From contig MU657181.1 of the NCBI GenBank assembly GCA_026770575.1, positions 631,831 through 668,164 on the forward strand: a DNA stretch of 36,334 nucleotides. The letters run 5' to 3'. Position 1 is the first letter of the stretch, and every line of letters starts with the position of its first letter. Below are positions 8,621 through 19,807 of this stretch, in pieces. Source of the stretch: Pelagophyceae sp. CCMP2097 (taxonomy: Eukaryota; Sar; Pelagophyceae). The position numbers were made by a program, and so were the translations under genes. Under the pieces are notes generated by a model that was not told where the DNA came from, made no database searches, and was given only the letters and a program-made list of their open reading frames with translations.

Positions 8621-11393
8621 ATGGTTTCCGCAGTAGTCGTCGCCCTCGCGCTGGGTTTGCCCGCGGCGCGCGCGGCGCTCTTCTTCTCCGAGTCGGCAGA
8701 GGGCTCGAGCAACAACAAGTTCATCGAGATTTACAACTCCGGTTAGCCTCGTTGCTCGGTATCGGACGCCAAACTCACGAGATTCCTAGGCACGACGGCG
8801 GTGCAGCTCGACCAGTACGCCCTGGCGAGCACCACAAACGGTGCGCCGGCGTGCCGAGGGACCGTCAGAGGGCGGCGTGGCTTATAGGAAGGCTGCAGAG
8901 AGCCGCGCGTCCCACGGACCGGCGCTTTAGGCGGCACGGGATTGTACGCGACGTGGACGCCGTTCACGGCGGGCGCGACGATTTCGGCCGGCGACGTCTA
9001 CGTCGTCTGCCACCCTCTGTCCTCCGATACGATCAAGTCGCAGTGCGACCAGCAGTTCTCTGGCCTCTCCAACGGCGACGACGGCATCTGCCTCGCCCAG
9101 GGCACCGAGTCGGAGTACGAACTCCTGGACTGCGTCGGCGACTTTGGGCCAAAGGTGACGGCCTGGGACGTCTGCGGGACGACTGGTGCGACCAAGGACA
9201 AGACGCTCGTCCGCAAGGCCGCAATCACAAAGGGCAACAAGGACTGGGCCGTCACCACGGCGGCGGCGACGTGCGAGTGGACTGTGCTCCCAATCGACAC
9301 GTGGAACTACGTCGGCGAGCACCCGCACCCAGAGCTCGAGGCTGCGGCCGTCGAGCCGACGGAGCCCACGACCTGCACGGCCATCTCGGCCATCCAGGGC
9401 TCCGGCGCCGCGTCGCCGTTGGTGGGCGCGCGCGTCAAGGTCTGCTGCGCCGTCGTCGTCGGCGTCACGATGTCTGGCTTCTTCGCCCAAACGGCCGAGG
9501 GTTTGGACGACAAGGACGAGTCGACTTCCGAGGGCATCTTCGTCTTCCTGGCCGGTGCGGCACCGCCGGCCGTCGGCGGCAGCGTGGACATCATTGGCGG
9601 CGTCGTGGAGTTCTTCGGCCTCACGCAGCTCTCAGAGGCCGCCTTCAAACCTGCGATGTGCGTGGCCTCCAAGCCAAAGGCCACTGTCTTGACTCTACCC
9701 GCTCCTTCGGCCACGGCGTTTGAGCAGTACGAGGGCATGCTCGTCAACTTCGTCGCCGCATCAGGCTCGAGCGTCGTCGTGTCGGAGTTTTTCAACTTGG
9801 GCCGCTACGGCGAGTTCGTCGCCTGCGCCGTCGACGACGTCAACGGACGGCACTACACGTACTCCCAGGTGAACAAGCCCGACACCGCCGGCTTTGCCGT
9901 CTCAGACGCCGCCTTTAAGCTCAGCTGCATCGGCATCGACGACGGCAACGGCAGCCAGAACCCAACCAAGATCCTCCTCGGCGGCTCCCTCGACCTCGAA
10001 TTCGCGGAGGGGAAGCTGCGCGTCGGCAACAAGGTCTTCGCGCAGGGCCCGCTCACCTTTGCCAACTCGGCCTACAAGCTCGCCGCCGCGGACGTGACGT
10101 TCGACGTCGTCAACCCGCGGCCCGAAGTGCCCACCTTCGATTTGGAGCACAACATCGTCATCGCCGGCTCCAACGTGCGTCCCGAATCTTGCAAAGGCGC
10201 CTGTGACGCCTGCGTCGTAGGTGCTCAACTACTTCCTCACGCTGAACCAGCCGGGAACCACGTGGGCTCGCGGCTCCAACACCCCCGCCGAGTTCGCTCG
10301 GCAGGCTGCCAAGACGACGACGGCCCTCTCGACGATCAACGCCGACATATTCGGCATTGTGGAGTTGGAGAACGGCCCGCTCATGGACAACGTGCAGCCG
10401 AGCTCTGGCGTCACCGCCGACACGGCCGTCGCCGCCGCAATCTCGTCGAGCCAGGACATCATCGCGCGCCTCAACGCCGCCAACCCGGCCCGCGACTACA
10501 AGTCCGTGACCCACGAGGTCGGCGCTTCGATTTTGGGCACGGACTCGATCCGCGCGGACATTTTCTACGACGCCAACGTCGTCACCATGGTCGGAAACGC
10601 CGCATCCATCGTCGACAACACCAACGGCTGGACGTCGACGGACAAGATCCACTACGCCCCAACCGACGCGGCGCTCCTCGCCATGGACGTCAGCGGTAAG
10701 CTCTTCTCAGGCGCCGACACGAGCCGATCCCCGCTCGCGGCAACCTTCGCGCTCAAGTCCAACGGCGCGCCCGTCACGGTGGTGATGAACCACTTGAAGT
10801 CCAAGGGCGGGTCCGGCACGGGCCCCAACGCGGATCTGAAGAACGGCGCGGGCAGCTGGAACGACCGCCGCACCCTCGGCGCAAAGGCCGTGCGCAAGTG
10901 GCTCGACACGCACCCGACGGGCGTGATGACGGACAGCGTCGTCCTCCTCGGCGACCTCAACGCCTACGCGCAGGAGGACCCCGTGCAGTACCTCGTCTCG
11001 ACGGAGGGGGGCTTCGTCTCCGTCGAGGACTTATACGCCGTCCCGGCGCCGCACTCGTTCCAGTACGACGGCGGCTCCGGCTCGCTGGACTGGGCCATGG
11101 TCGATTCCTCGCTGTTTGGTAACGTCGCCGGTGCGGAAGTCTGGCACTGCAACGCCGACGAGCCGGCAGCCTTGGACTACAACCTCGACTTTGGACGCGG
11201 AGAAAACTACTTCGACGGTTCTATCCCGTACCGCTACGCCGACCACGACCCGCCCATGCTCGCGCTGCAGCTCGCCGCAATCGAGTGCGCCTCGGACGAC
11301 GACTGCCCGAGCGCCGCTTGGACGTGCGTCGCGATCGGAGGCGTGCGCCGCCTCCGCTTCGGCTTCAAGGCGTCCGTCTGCAAGCTCGTCTAA
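8621..11393 (+). CDS. Secreted ExeM/NucH-type nuclease: LTD, OB-fold, EEP domains
   Basis: Four exons, 8621-8741, 8790-8840, 8931-10174 and 10221-11393, with introns of 48, 90 and 46 nt, give 862 aa. The leader MVSAVVVALALGLPAARA is a signal peptide. Residues about 20-150 form a lamin-tail (LTD) domain (NNKFIEIYNSG, then LDQYALAS). Residues about 205-440 match the YhcR-type OB-fold region. Residues about 466-830 are an endonuclease/exonuclease/phosphatase domain: GSNVLNYFLTL, DIFGIVELEN with the metal-binding Glu, MNHLKSKG (His about 663), GDLNAY (Asp about 717) and YADHDP (Asp-His about 813-814). The product should be an exported metal-dependent nuclease, perhaps scavenging phosphate from extracellular DNA. 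The architecture is known mainly from bacteria such as Shewanella ExeM, so ancient transfer is likely. Where bacterial homologues usually read LDHAL, this one has LDWAM. A Cys-containing tail follows the EEP domain. Confidence 0.9.
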
Positions 11394-11882
11394 GCACGCC
11401 ACGCCGGCGCCCCGGGCACCGACCCCACGGTCATGCGCAAACTTCGAACATATGCCCGCGCGGCGCCGCCGACCTGGACCACGCCTACAAAACCCCGCGC
11501 CCCGGGCCACGCCTTCGGAACCCCAGGCCTTTAACGGGCCCATATGTGCATAACAGTTCCGTGGCAGTGTTTTACGCGCGGCGGAGATGGGCGTTGGAAC
11601 GAGCTAGCTAGAGAGGGAGGCCGGCCGCCGCCGTGTCGCCATGGCCCGAGCTCTCAATGTCACACGGTCAGTCTCAACTTGAAAGGGCGTTAATTAATTG
11701 GGTAGCTTTAGCGACAATTTGAGAGTGTTTTCCGACCCGGAGAGCAGCGCTCGTGGGAACCACACAGGTGGCGGACCTCTCGACGGACGCCGGTCGTGCT
11801 CCGACCGTTTCGCCGCCCGCCGCTCGGCCCGCGACCGTATTTCTGCAGGAGTTTCCGGCGCCCGGTGCGCCGTCGCGCTCTC
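11394..11882. other. Spacer between tandem genes
   Basis: These 489 bp contain the 3' region of the nuclease gene and the promoter of the next gene. A short AT-rich patch around 11688-11700 (TTAATTAATT) stands out in GC-rich sequence. I see no gene or RNA in it. Confidence 0.45.
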
Positions 11883-14800
11883 ATGGAGGGCGCCGCGGCG
11901 GTGCGCCGCATAAAGCGGCTCGGCAAGGTCGCGGGCCCGGAGCAGGGCGCGTCGCACCTCGCGCTGCGCTACGGCGCGCGCGTCGCCCTCCTCCGCGCCT
12001 TTGCGTTGGAGGCCCGCAACCGAGGCCGCCTCGCGCCCGCGCGCGTCAAGCCCGAGACCCTCGACCGAGAGGTCCGTACAAAAGGGATTTCTTTCCCAAG
12101 CATCATCCTCGCGGGGGCGGTCGCAGCGCCGACGCACGTCGTAGGACATGGTCGCGATCTGGCGCTACGTCTCGACGCAGACGCATATCGCATCCGAGTC
12201 GGCCTTTTGGCTCTGCCTGTCGCCCGTGCGCCAGATCCAACTCTGCGGCCTCGTATCGCTCTGCCGCGTCGCGCCCGTGGCCTTGCGGGGTCGAGGTGGC
12301 GTCGAGAGCGCGTGGGCCCGGGATCGTGTCGACCGCGGCTGCTACGTCCTCCTCAAGGGCGACGCCGACATCCGGCCGCTGCCAGAGGGCGACGTCGACA
12401 TCCGGCCGCTGCCAGAGGGCGACGCGCAAAATGAGCGCGCCGTCGTCAAAGAGGCCTCGCCGCCGCGATACGGCGCCGAGGCGCCCGTGCCTACCTACGC
12501 GGACGTCGGCGCGGCACCCGCGCCGGCGCACATTGTCGGCGCGCCGGCGCCGGCTGTCGCCGAGGCGGTGGCGCCGACGGACTCGTCGATGCTCGACGGC
12601 GCCGTCGTGCGGCCGCGGCCGCCGGCGGGCGGCGACGTGCGCGGCGCGTCGCACGTCTTCGGGTCCGTCGACATGCCGCAGCGCGCGTCCGATTTGCTGC
12701 GTTTGGCGCGGGTCGATGCCAAGTTGCTCGTACGGTTCATGCTCTTCGAGCTCCAGCGCGCGGCGAAGCACGGCCTCATATCAAAGGCGCCGGACGCGGC
12801 GGACTACGGCGTCGAGGACCTGCACCTCGACGACGCCAGCGCCGCCAGCGCCGCCAGCGGCAGCGACGGCGTCGATGCCGACGACGTTATGGTGGCGTCG
12901 CCGCTGGCGTCGCCGACGCGCGACGACGCCGCCGACGTGCGCGCGGCCGCGGCGCTCCTGGGCAAGTGCCGCGCCCTGGCGGCGGACGGGGCCGTGGACC
13001 GCGCAGCGATCGAGGACAGCCTCGCCGCTTCGCCGTCGAATTTGGCGAACCACGTCGCGTTGGCGCTCAAGCTCAACGGCGCCGCCGCCGCCGACGAAAC
13101 GTTCCGCGTCGACGTTTACGACCTAGAGGCCGTCGTCAACGTCTGGCTCGCCACGCGAGCCGACTTTGAGTCGCGCCACGGCGTGCGCAGCGCGCCGCTC
13201 GCGCCCGCCGCCGCTGCGCGTGCGACGCCGGCCGCCACCCCCGCCGCCGCCGTGCGTGCCACGACCGCCGCCGCACTCGTCGATGGTCTCGTGGGCGCCC
13301 GGAGGCTCGGCCGCTATGTCTTCGGCGCCGACGAGGGCGGCGACGAGGCGCCGGCCGACGATTACATCGAGGAGCCGGACTGGACGTGGGCGCCTCGGCA
13401 GCGGTTCCACGCGAGATTTTCGAGTCAGGCAGAGTACCTCGCCATCGACGCTCTATCGGCCGGGGCCGTCTGGGAGGCGGCTGACGCCGAGGCGCCCGCG
13501 CCCGGCGCGCCCGGCGACCTCTCGACAAGCGAGGTGCTGGCGCTGCGCGCGCGTGGGCTTGGATTCTTGGCGCCGCACGCGTTCGTGCGAGAGTTCGCAG
13601 CCGGCGATGTGCTCTGCGAGGAGGGCGCGCCGGCGGCCGTCGTCTACCTGACGCTGCGCGGCTGCGTGGCCCTGGAGCGGCGCCGCGACTTGGACGACGG
13701 CGACGACGAGGGCGTGCACGCGGCGCTGAAGAGCGGTTTGTTCATGGACACAGTCGTCCTCGAAACACTATCGGCGCCCGTCCTCGTCGGAGACATGCCA
13801 GCCGTCCTCGGCGGTAAGCAGTCCCTCAAGGTCGTCGCCTGCGGCGAAGTCGAAGGTGGAGCCGGCGCGCCCAAGTTCCACGGTAACGTGCGCTGCGTCG
13901 GCGTCGACGCAGCCGTCTACGCCGCGCTGCTGCGGCAGCGGCCGGCGCAGTTCGCCGCGCTCGAACAGAGCGCAACGCTCCGCCTCGCGTGGCTCGACGA
14001 GAAGAAGGCGCTCCGCTGCGCCGCGCGCGCCAAGCGGCGGCGCGAGGCCGACGCCGAGCGCGCCGCCGAGGCCGAGCCGTCGGAAGAGACCTGGGCCATC
14101 ACGCTGGGCCCGAGTCACGGCGCGGGCGAATACCTCAGCGTCCAGGACGACTCGCGCGCCTCGAGCGAGCGGTTTGGGTTCAGGGAGCGCGACGAGGCCT
14201 CTAGCGAGCAGTTTGGATCCAGGGGGTGCGCCGCGGCCGTAGACCCGCTCGAGTTTTACGCCGCCGAAGAGCCGGCGCCGGCGCGCGGCGGCGACGCACC
14301 TTTACCGGATTCGACGACGCGCACGCTGCCGGACTTTGACGACGTGACGGCGCAGACCTATGGCGCCACGACGCCAAAGTCCTTTGGCGCCGCGACGTCC
14401 TTTGGTGCCACGACGCCGAAGCCGCTCACGGCCGTGGCCTTTTCCCCGAGCGACGCGCCGCGCACCGCCGCGGCACGCACCGCCTCGGCCGCGGCCCTCG
14501 CGGCGGCGGGCGGCGGCACGGCGGCCGCGGCCCTCGCGGTGGCGGACGGCGGCGCGGCGGCGGGCGGTGTTGTGGCGGCGGGCAGCGACGCGGCGGTGGA
14601 CGGCGACGCGGTGGCTGGCGGTACTGTTGCGACGCCGGGCCCGACGCCGCCGTACCCGACGTCTGCGGACGTGCGGCAGTCTCTGCTGCCGCGGGGCTTT
14701 GCTGTGCGCGGCCGGTCTTGGAAACTTTGGTCGAGCGGCGCCGTCCTCGCCCTCGAGCCGAAACACGCGGCCAACGCGCTCGGCGTGCCGCAGTCTTTCT

Positions 14801-15989
14801 ACGGCGGCGCGGCGCAGTCGCGCGTCGAGATGCTCATGCCCGGCGGCGCCGGCGCGTTTGGGGCCGCGCCTGGGCCGCCTGAGGACGAAGCGTCAAGAGC
14901 CCGCCGCGTGCGCCTCGCAGTCTCGCTCGAGGTCTGCGGCTCCCTCGGCTCCTTCGCCGCGCCGGGACTCTTCGACCACCTGCCGCACGAGGCGCCGCGC
15001 GCGTCGGCCGCGGTGCCGGCGCCGGGCGCGTCGTACACCGCGACGACGACGAGGCCGCGCGGCGCCGCCGACGACGAGGCGCTGCGGCGCCACGAGCTGC
15101 CTTCCGCCGAACTGCTTCGCGCGTCGCGGTCCGTGCCGCTCCTCGAGCCCTGCGCCACGGTCACGCGCGAGCGGCGGCTCCACGGCAAGGCTCTGCCAGT
15201 GCCGCGCCGCGCCGGATGCCGCAAACGCGGACCGCCGCAGTTTTGACGGCGGAGCGGCGTCAGAGGCTCGAGCGACGATGCGGCCGTCGCCCGCGAGGAA
15301 CGACCGCCGTACTAGGTGCTGCGGCACGCGCGGCTGCCGGAAAGCGCCCACGACGACTCGGTGCCGCCACCGGACCCGCTCCGCCTCTACGAGGTGGCGC
15401 ACGTCGCGCGCGAGCGCGCCGCCGCGCGCGTGCCCCGCGGCGCGCTGCGCGACCCGCACGCCCAGCGGACCGCGCTGCGCCTCGCGCAGCTCGCGCTCCT
15501 GACAAAACCCCCCAAGGTCCAAGACGGCGCCGCGCGGCAAACGCTCGAGGCGCTGCACCCGCGCGCGCGCAGCGACGTCGCCGCGTCGCGGCCCGGCGCG
15601 CGCGCGCCAAAGCCGACGGCCGCCACCGACGCGCAGCAGATCGACGGCGCTATCCTCCGCGCGCTCGCCGCGGTGCACGCCCTTTCGCCGACCGCTGAGG
15701 CAGCGACGCGGCGCTACCAGAAGCGCGTCGAGGCGCGCCAGCCGCGGCGCGAGGCACGGCCCAAGAACATCACCGAGGTGCGTCTTTGTGCCCATCCCGG
15801 TCGCGCGTCCGAGGCGTGGAACAGGGCCTCGCGCAGTACTCCGACGCGGCGCTCGACGCCGTCGTCCGCTCGCACGCACACGCGCGGCACGGCGCGCACG
15901 CGGCGAGTCCACAGGAGCGGGTACCGTCTGACGTCTTTTCCATCACAAGTGCCAAAGCGCCGCGCGCAATGCGACCACCGACGTTGTAA
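11883..15989 (+). CDS. Large protein with cyclic-nucleotide-binding-like domains
   Basis: Four exons, 11883-12071, 12145-15198, 15316-15777 and 15825-15989, with introns of 73, 117 and 47 nt, all phase 0, give about 1289 aa. A cNMP-binding-type beta-barrel is clear at about 530-680: EFAAGDVLCEEGAPAAVVYL, then RGCVALE, and a helical end with AALLRQRPAQFAALEQ. A second, partial one is suggested at about 95-150 (QIQLCGLVSLCRVAP, then GCYVLLKGDADI). The canonical phosphate-binding FGE-x-A-x-RxAT signature is not visible in either, so actual cNMP binding is doubtful. The rest is low-complexity Ala/Pro/Asp sequence, with short repeats such as SFGATTPK and SSE-FG near 720-830 and an Ala/Gly-rich run. 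There is no transmembrane segment. It could be a cytoskeletal or ciliary scaffold of the kind common in algae; that is inference. Extra introns inside the long second exon are possible. Confidence 0.68.
12361..12420 (+). repeat. 30-bp in-frame tandem duplication
   Basis: Two 30-bp units, 12361-12390 and 12391-12420, differ at a single base (GCC versus GTC). They encode DADIRPLPEG and DVDIRPLPEG within the putative first cNMP-binding-like segment. The near identity points to a recent duplication or a polymorphic length. Confidence 0.85.
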
Positions 15990-16198
15990 GCGCCGCCGCA
16001 CAACTTGCCGACCCTTCGGAATGGAGACTGCGGTTACGCGCAGCGCTTGACCGCTCGAGCGAAGGCGCACCGACGCGTGAGGTTCAAAGTTAGGGTCCAG
16101 GGCTCGCCGAAGAATCATGCGGGTCCGCGGGTTCGAAGTTCAAATGCAGAACGTGCGATTGGCTGAGGTGGAACATCGTCGGCGCGGCCCCCGGTTCG

Positions 16199-18064
16199 AT
16201 GGCCATGTTCTCGAGCCTGCTCGCGCACCCGCCGGCGCCGGCGCCGGTGGTGTTGGACGACGTCCGCTGGCAGATGCTCGGCAGTGGCCTGCTCGTCATC
16301 ACGGCAGCGGGCACGGCGCGAAGCGGCGTCCCTATCGCAAGCCCGCGCTCCGCCCTCCGCGCCGACTGTTTGATTGATTAAAGTAAATATCGCAAGCAAG
16401 CAGGTTCCCGCGAGCCTCGTCGAGCGAGTCATCAGGTGTACTGCTTCGGGGCGTTTTCCGGCGAGATCAAGTCGGAGCTGGGCCTCTCTCAGTCGGAGCT
16501 GGAGATCGCGGCGCTGTGCTGGACGCTGGGCAACTACGTCGGCGTGGCGGGTTTCTTCTTCGACCGCTTCGGCGCAGTCAAGGCGACGTACGTCGGCGCG
16601 ACGCTCATGGGCACAGGATACGGCGGCCTCTGGCTCTTACTCCGACACGCCGCGGAGTGGAAGGGCAGGCAGGAAGGCTTCGGGCTCGTGTTGCTCTGCT
16701 GCTTCATTTACGGCCACGGCAGCTCGTACCTCGACGTGGCCACGATTGCCACCGTCGTCCGCGCGTTTCCGAACCACCGCGGCGCCGTAGTTGGCCTTTT
16801 GAAGTCGGGCTACGGCCTCTCCTCTTCGCTCGTCGTCCTCTTCGCGGGATACGTCGTATCGCAGCAGTCCTTCGTAGCCGTGAGTCCTTGGTCGCCGTGC
16901 GTCGCCCGAGCCGCGTCTTGTGCGTGAATCCACCCCTAGGTGCTGGCGCTGGTGTCGTGCGGCCTCGCGGCGTCCGGGGCGCGGCATCTTTCCGGCGGCG
17001 GCGCCGTCAAGGCAAACTTCCGCCCACGCGATTCGGCGGCGGTGCACCTGGCGGCGTCGCGGCGCATCGACCGCGCGACACTGCGCGTCCTCGCCGTGGC
17101 CGCTGTCGTCCTTGCCGTCGCCGTGGCGCGCGTTTTAGCGCCCGACTTTTGGAAACTTGGGTGGCCCAATGTCGGCGCCTCGTTGCTCGCCGCAAGCATG
17201 CTGGCCTGGCAGCTCACCGTCTTGCGCGACGGCCCCAAGGCCGAGACCGACGACGGAGCCTCGCTGGAGAGCCCCATGCTCGGCGATTCGTCTGCTCAGT
17301 ACGGCGACGCTGCAGAGGCCGAGGCGCCCGCGAAGATGCTCGCGGGTACGGTCGACTCCTCTCCGAAAGAGACGCTGAGGCGGCCAGAGTACTGGTTGGA
17401 TATGTGCGCGACTTTTCCGGCCGCGGGTATGGGTTTGCTAGTCATCAATAACCTCGCGCAAATCATGTCCGCCCGCGGCGCCTCGACCGCGACGCAAAAG
17501 GTGGCCGTGTCTTTAGTTTCCGTCGCCAACTGCCTCGGCCGGCTCTTAACGGGCCGTCTTGCAGACGCCGTCGTGAAGCGGCACCTCCCAAGGCCCGTGC
17601 TCCTGGCGGTGGCCAATCTAGGCGGCTGCGCGGCCATGGCTTTGATGTACGCGTCTGAGGGCGTGGGAGCCGCCTTCTGCGGCATTCTCATAGCCGGGCT
17701 CTTCTACGGCATGCTCTGGACGCTGATCCCGACGCTCGTCGCCGACCTCTTTGGGGAGCGCAACTTTGGATCGAACTACGCTTTATGTTTGCCGGCAGTC
17801 ATCGCCGGCAGCGTGTTTTTCTCGACGTACCTCGCGGGAGAGACGTACGCGGCGCACTCGCAGGCGCCGGCCGACGACGGCGCCGCGGAGTGTCACGGCC
17901 GAGGGTGCTTTGGCGACGCATTTCTCGGGTCGGCCATTTCATGCGCCGCCGGCGCCGCGGCTGCCGTCGCCCTCGCCTGGAAATCCAGAAACCTCTACGC
18001 CGCACCCTTAGCCGACGCGGCCCTCTACGACACCGGCGAACACTGCCAGCGCGAGGTCTACTAG
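16199..18064 (+). CDS. MFS transporter, nodulin-like/monocarboxylate-type
   Basis: Three exons, 16199-16327, 16436-16879 and 16940-18064, give 565 aa. The second intron (60 nt, GTGAGT...CCTAG) is firm. The first is less so: its donor may be GTCCCT at 16328 or a GC donor at 16316, and the latter would give the smoother ITAAGTVYCFGAFS. The N-half shows the nodulin-like pattern: YCFGAFSGEIKSELGLSQSE leading into helix 2, FFDRFGAVKATYVGA between helices 2 and 3, and RAFPNHRGAVVGLLKSGYGL around helices 4 and 5. A long acidic cytoplasmic loop (about 270-310) separates the two halves. The C-half has NCLGRLLTGRLADAVVKRH, the second-half MFS loop motif, and ends with the helix ISCAAGAAAAVALAW. The likely role is small-organic-acid or related solute transport in a membrane; the substrate cannot be told from sequence. 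Confidence 0.82.
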
Positions 18065-18319
18065 GCTGCCTTTTGCAGCTCATTTCTTCAGGCCCCGAAG
18101 GGGACTGCACCGTTTGATCAACGTCAGTTTACGGTCAGGGCCCTTCGGGTCCTTTGATTGAAGGGGATTTAACATTGGTTTGATTCTTGTTTTGGAAATG
18201 AGATCAAATTGTATGTGCCGAGGCTCAAAGGCCAGTCCTCGGGAGCGGCGCGTTTTTGCCGCGCTGCTCCGTCGGCGTCCGAGGCACGGACAAGGGTATA
18301 CTTTTTCGGACGGTTGGCG

Positions 18320-19590
18320 TCAGGGTCGTCTTCGTTTGCCTATTTCTCTTGCGTCTTGTTTCGGCTCTGGCACTCCGCGTTTCAACTCACGGATCATCTC
18401 GTGGTCGTAGACGCCGCCGTGGCCGTACGTGTTGAGCGCGGCGCCGTCGTGGGAGTCGTGCATGGGCTGCGCGAACGCCGCGGACGCCGTAACTTCTGCG
18501 TCGCGACGCGCGTCGGCGGCGATGACGTCGGCGGGGAGGCGGCAGGGCAGCGCGTTCTCCCAGGGCGAGACGCGCGCATTGGCCGGGGCCACGTGGCCGA
18601 GCAGATCGCGCAGGGGCCAGCGCCAGCGCGAGTCGTCGTCTCGGACGTATCTCCTTGCCAGCGTCAGCTCCACCGCGTCTTCGGCGCCCGTGCCGCGGAG
18701 CTTCTGGGCGTGCCCGAGGGCGATGAAGTTGCCGAACTCGTTGCAGCCGCGGGAGGCGCACAGCGCGGTGGGGCCCGAGATTTGGTGCGACGACGCCGAC
18801 GGCGGCGCGTAGCACCCAAACGGCGTCGACCGAGCGGCGGCAGCCACGAGAGCGGGCGCGTCGTCGCACCGCGCGTCGAAGAGAAACGAGTGCGCGTCGT
18901 CGCCTAGCGGCCGTCTCCTCACGCTGTCGGACCTTCAGATGACTCGACGGGACGCACGGTAGGCGCGCCGGTACCCAGTGCCGTCGGGAGGCTCCATGAG
19001 GTAGTGGCCTCGGAAGTCGGCGCAGAGGCCGAGAAGCAGCTCGAGGTCCGTCCTGTTATCGCAGCTGCTCCAGAAGGGCCCTCGCGCGCATTCGAGCCGC
19101 GGCGTCGCTTAAAGGACCGGGCGACGCACCGGCCCCTGGAAAGGTGGGCGGCGCGCTCGGCGTCGACGTCGAAGCTGAGTTCGAAGAAGTTGAACGAGTG
19201 ATTAAAGTCGTTTGCGTCCGGCAGCACGTTGCTACAGAGGCGCGCGGTGGCCGCGGCCGAAACGGCGATGGAACGCAGACGCCGCAGCAAAGGCGCACGC
19301 GACGCTGGAGAGCCAGGTGCCGCGCCAGGTCATGACGTTGCGCTCGCCGCCGACCCAGGACAGCTTGCCTTGCCAGTAGAACATTCTGCGCGGGGTCCGC
19401 GGTGACGGGCCACCGTCCGATGCCGCCCTCAAGGACGAGGCGGCGAATACGGCGCTGCCGTGTCTGATCAAGCCGGGCCTCTGGCGCCGGCCACTCGAAC
19501 CACGTCAGCGGGCGCGGGGACGCCGGGCGCGCGCGTGTCACGCCAGTCCTCGTCTCGTTGATCCATCAGCCCGCCGTTTGCGCGGATCAT
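18320..19590 (-). CDS. Uncharacterised Trp-rich protein, six exons
   Basis: Minus-strand exons 19590-19542, 19480-19414, 19385-19299, 19231-19130, 19052-18958 and 18903-18320 join in frame to 327 aa. Introns are 61, 28, 67, 77 and 54 nt, three of them starting GTGCG. The product reads smoothly across the joins: RRIRRLVLEGGIGR into MFYWQGKLSWVGGE, then TWRGTWLSSVA into NVLPDANDFNHSFNFFELSF, then LLLGLCADFRGHYLMEPPDG. The last exon has GCNEFGNFIALGHAQKL, LTLARRYV and WPLRDLLGHVAP. The Trp/Gly pattern near the N-terminus suggests a small beta-sheet domain, but I do not recognise the family. The 28-nt second intron is abnormally short and could instead mark an error or a different local structure. 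The start at 19590 is the first ATG giving a continuous model; the frame is open further upstream. Confidence 0.62.
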
Positions 19591-19807
19591 GCCGCACCCG
19601 CGCGCCAGCGTGACGGAGCGGCGCGGCCCGGGCCCCAAAGTGCCTCGCAAACACGCGCGCCCGCGCCGACGGACACGCGGAGGATCGCGGGACTCGCAGG
19701 ATGGACTCCACTCGAGAACGGGCCGTTGAGAAATCCGGTACAATTTCCCGAAGAAGCCGACTTTGTGTCCCCGGCTACCCACCTCGACCTCGGCCCACCT
19801 ACGCGCC

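Noticed and set aside
8752..9723. 323-codon plus-strand ORF overlapping the nuclease
   Set aside because: It is a frame-shifted Arg/Gly-rich reading of the nuclease exons; the other frame has signal peptide, LTD and EEP motifs.
11753..13126. 457-codon plus-strand Arg/Ser-rich ORF
   Set aside because: It spans the first intron of the cNMP-like gene and reads the long exon in a shifted frame; composition is pure shadow (RRR/TTT runs).
16100..16200. Possible tRNA T-arm around GGTTCGAAGTTC and GGTTCGATGG
   Set aside because: No matching acceptor stem, anticodon arm or A-box could be formed; the motifs are isolated.
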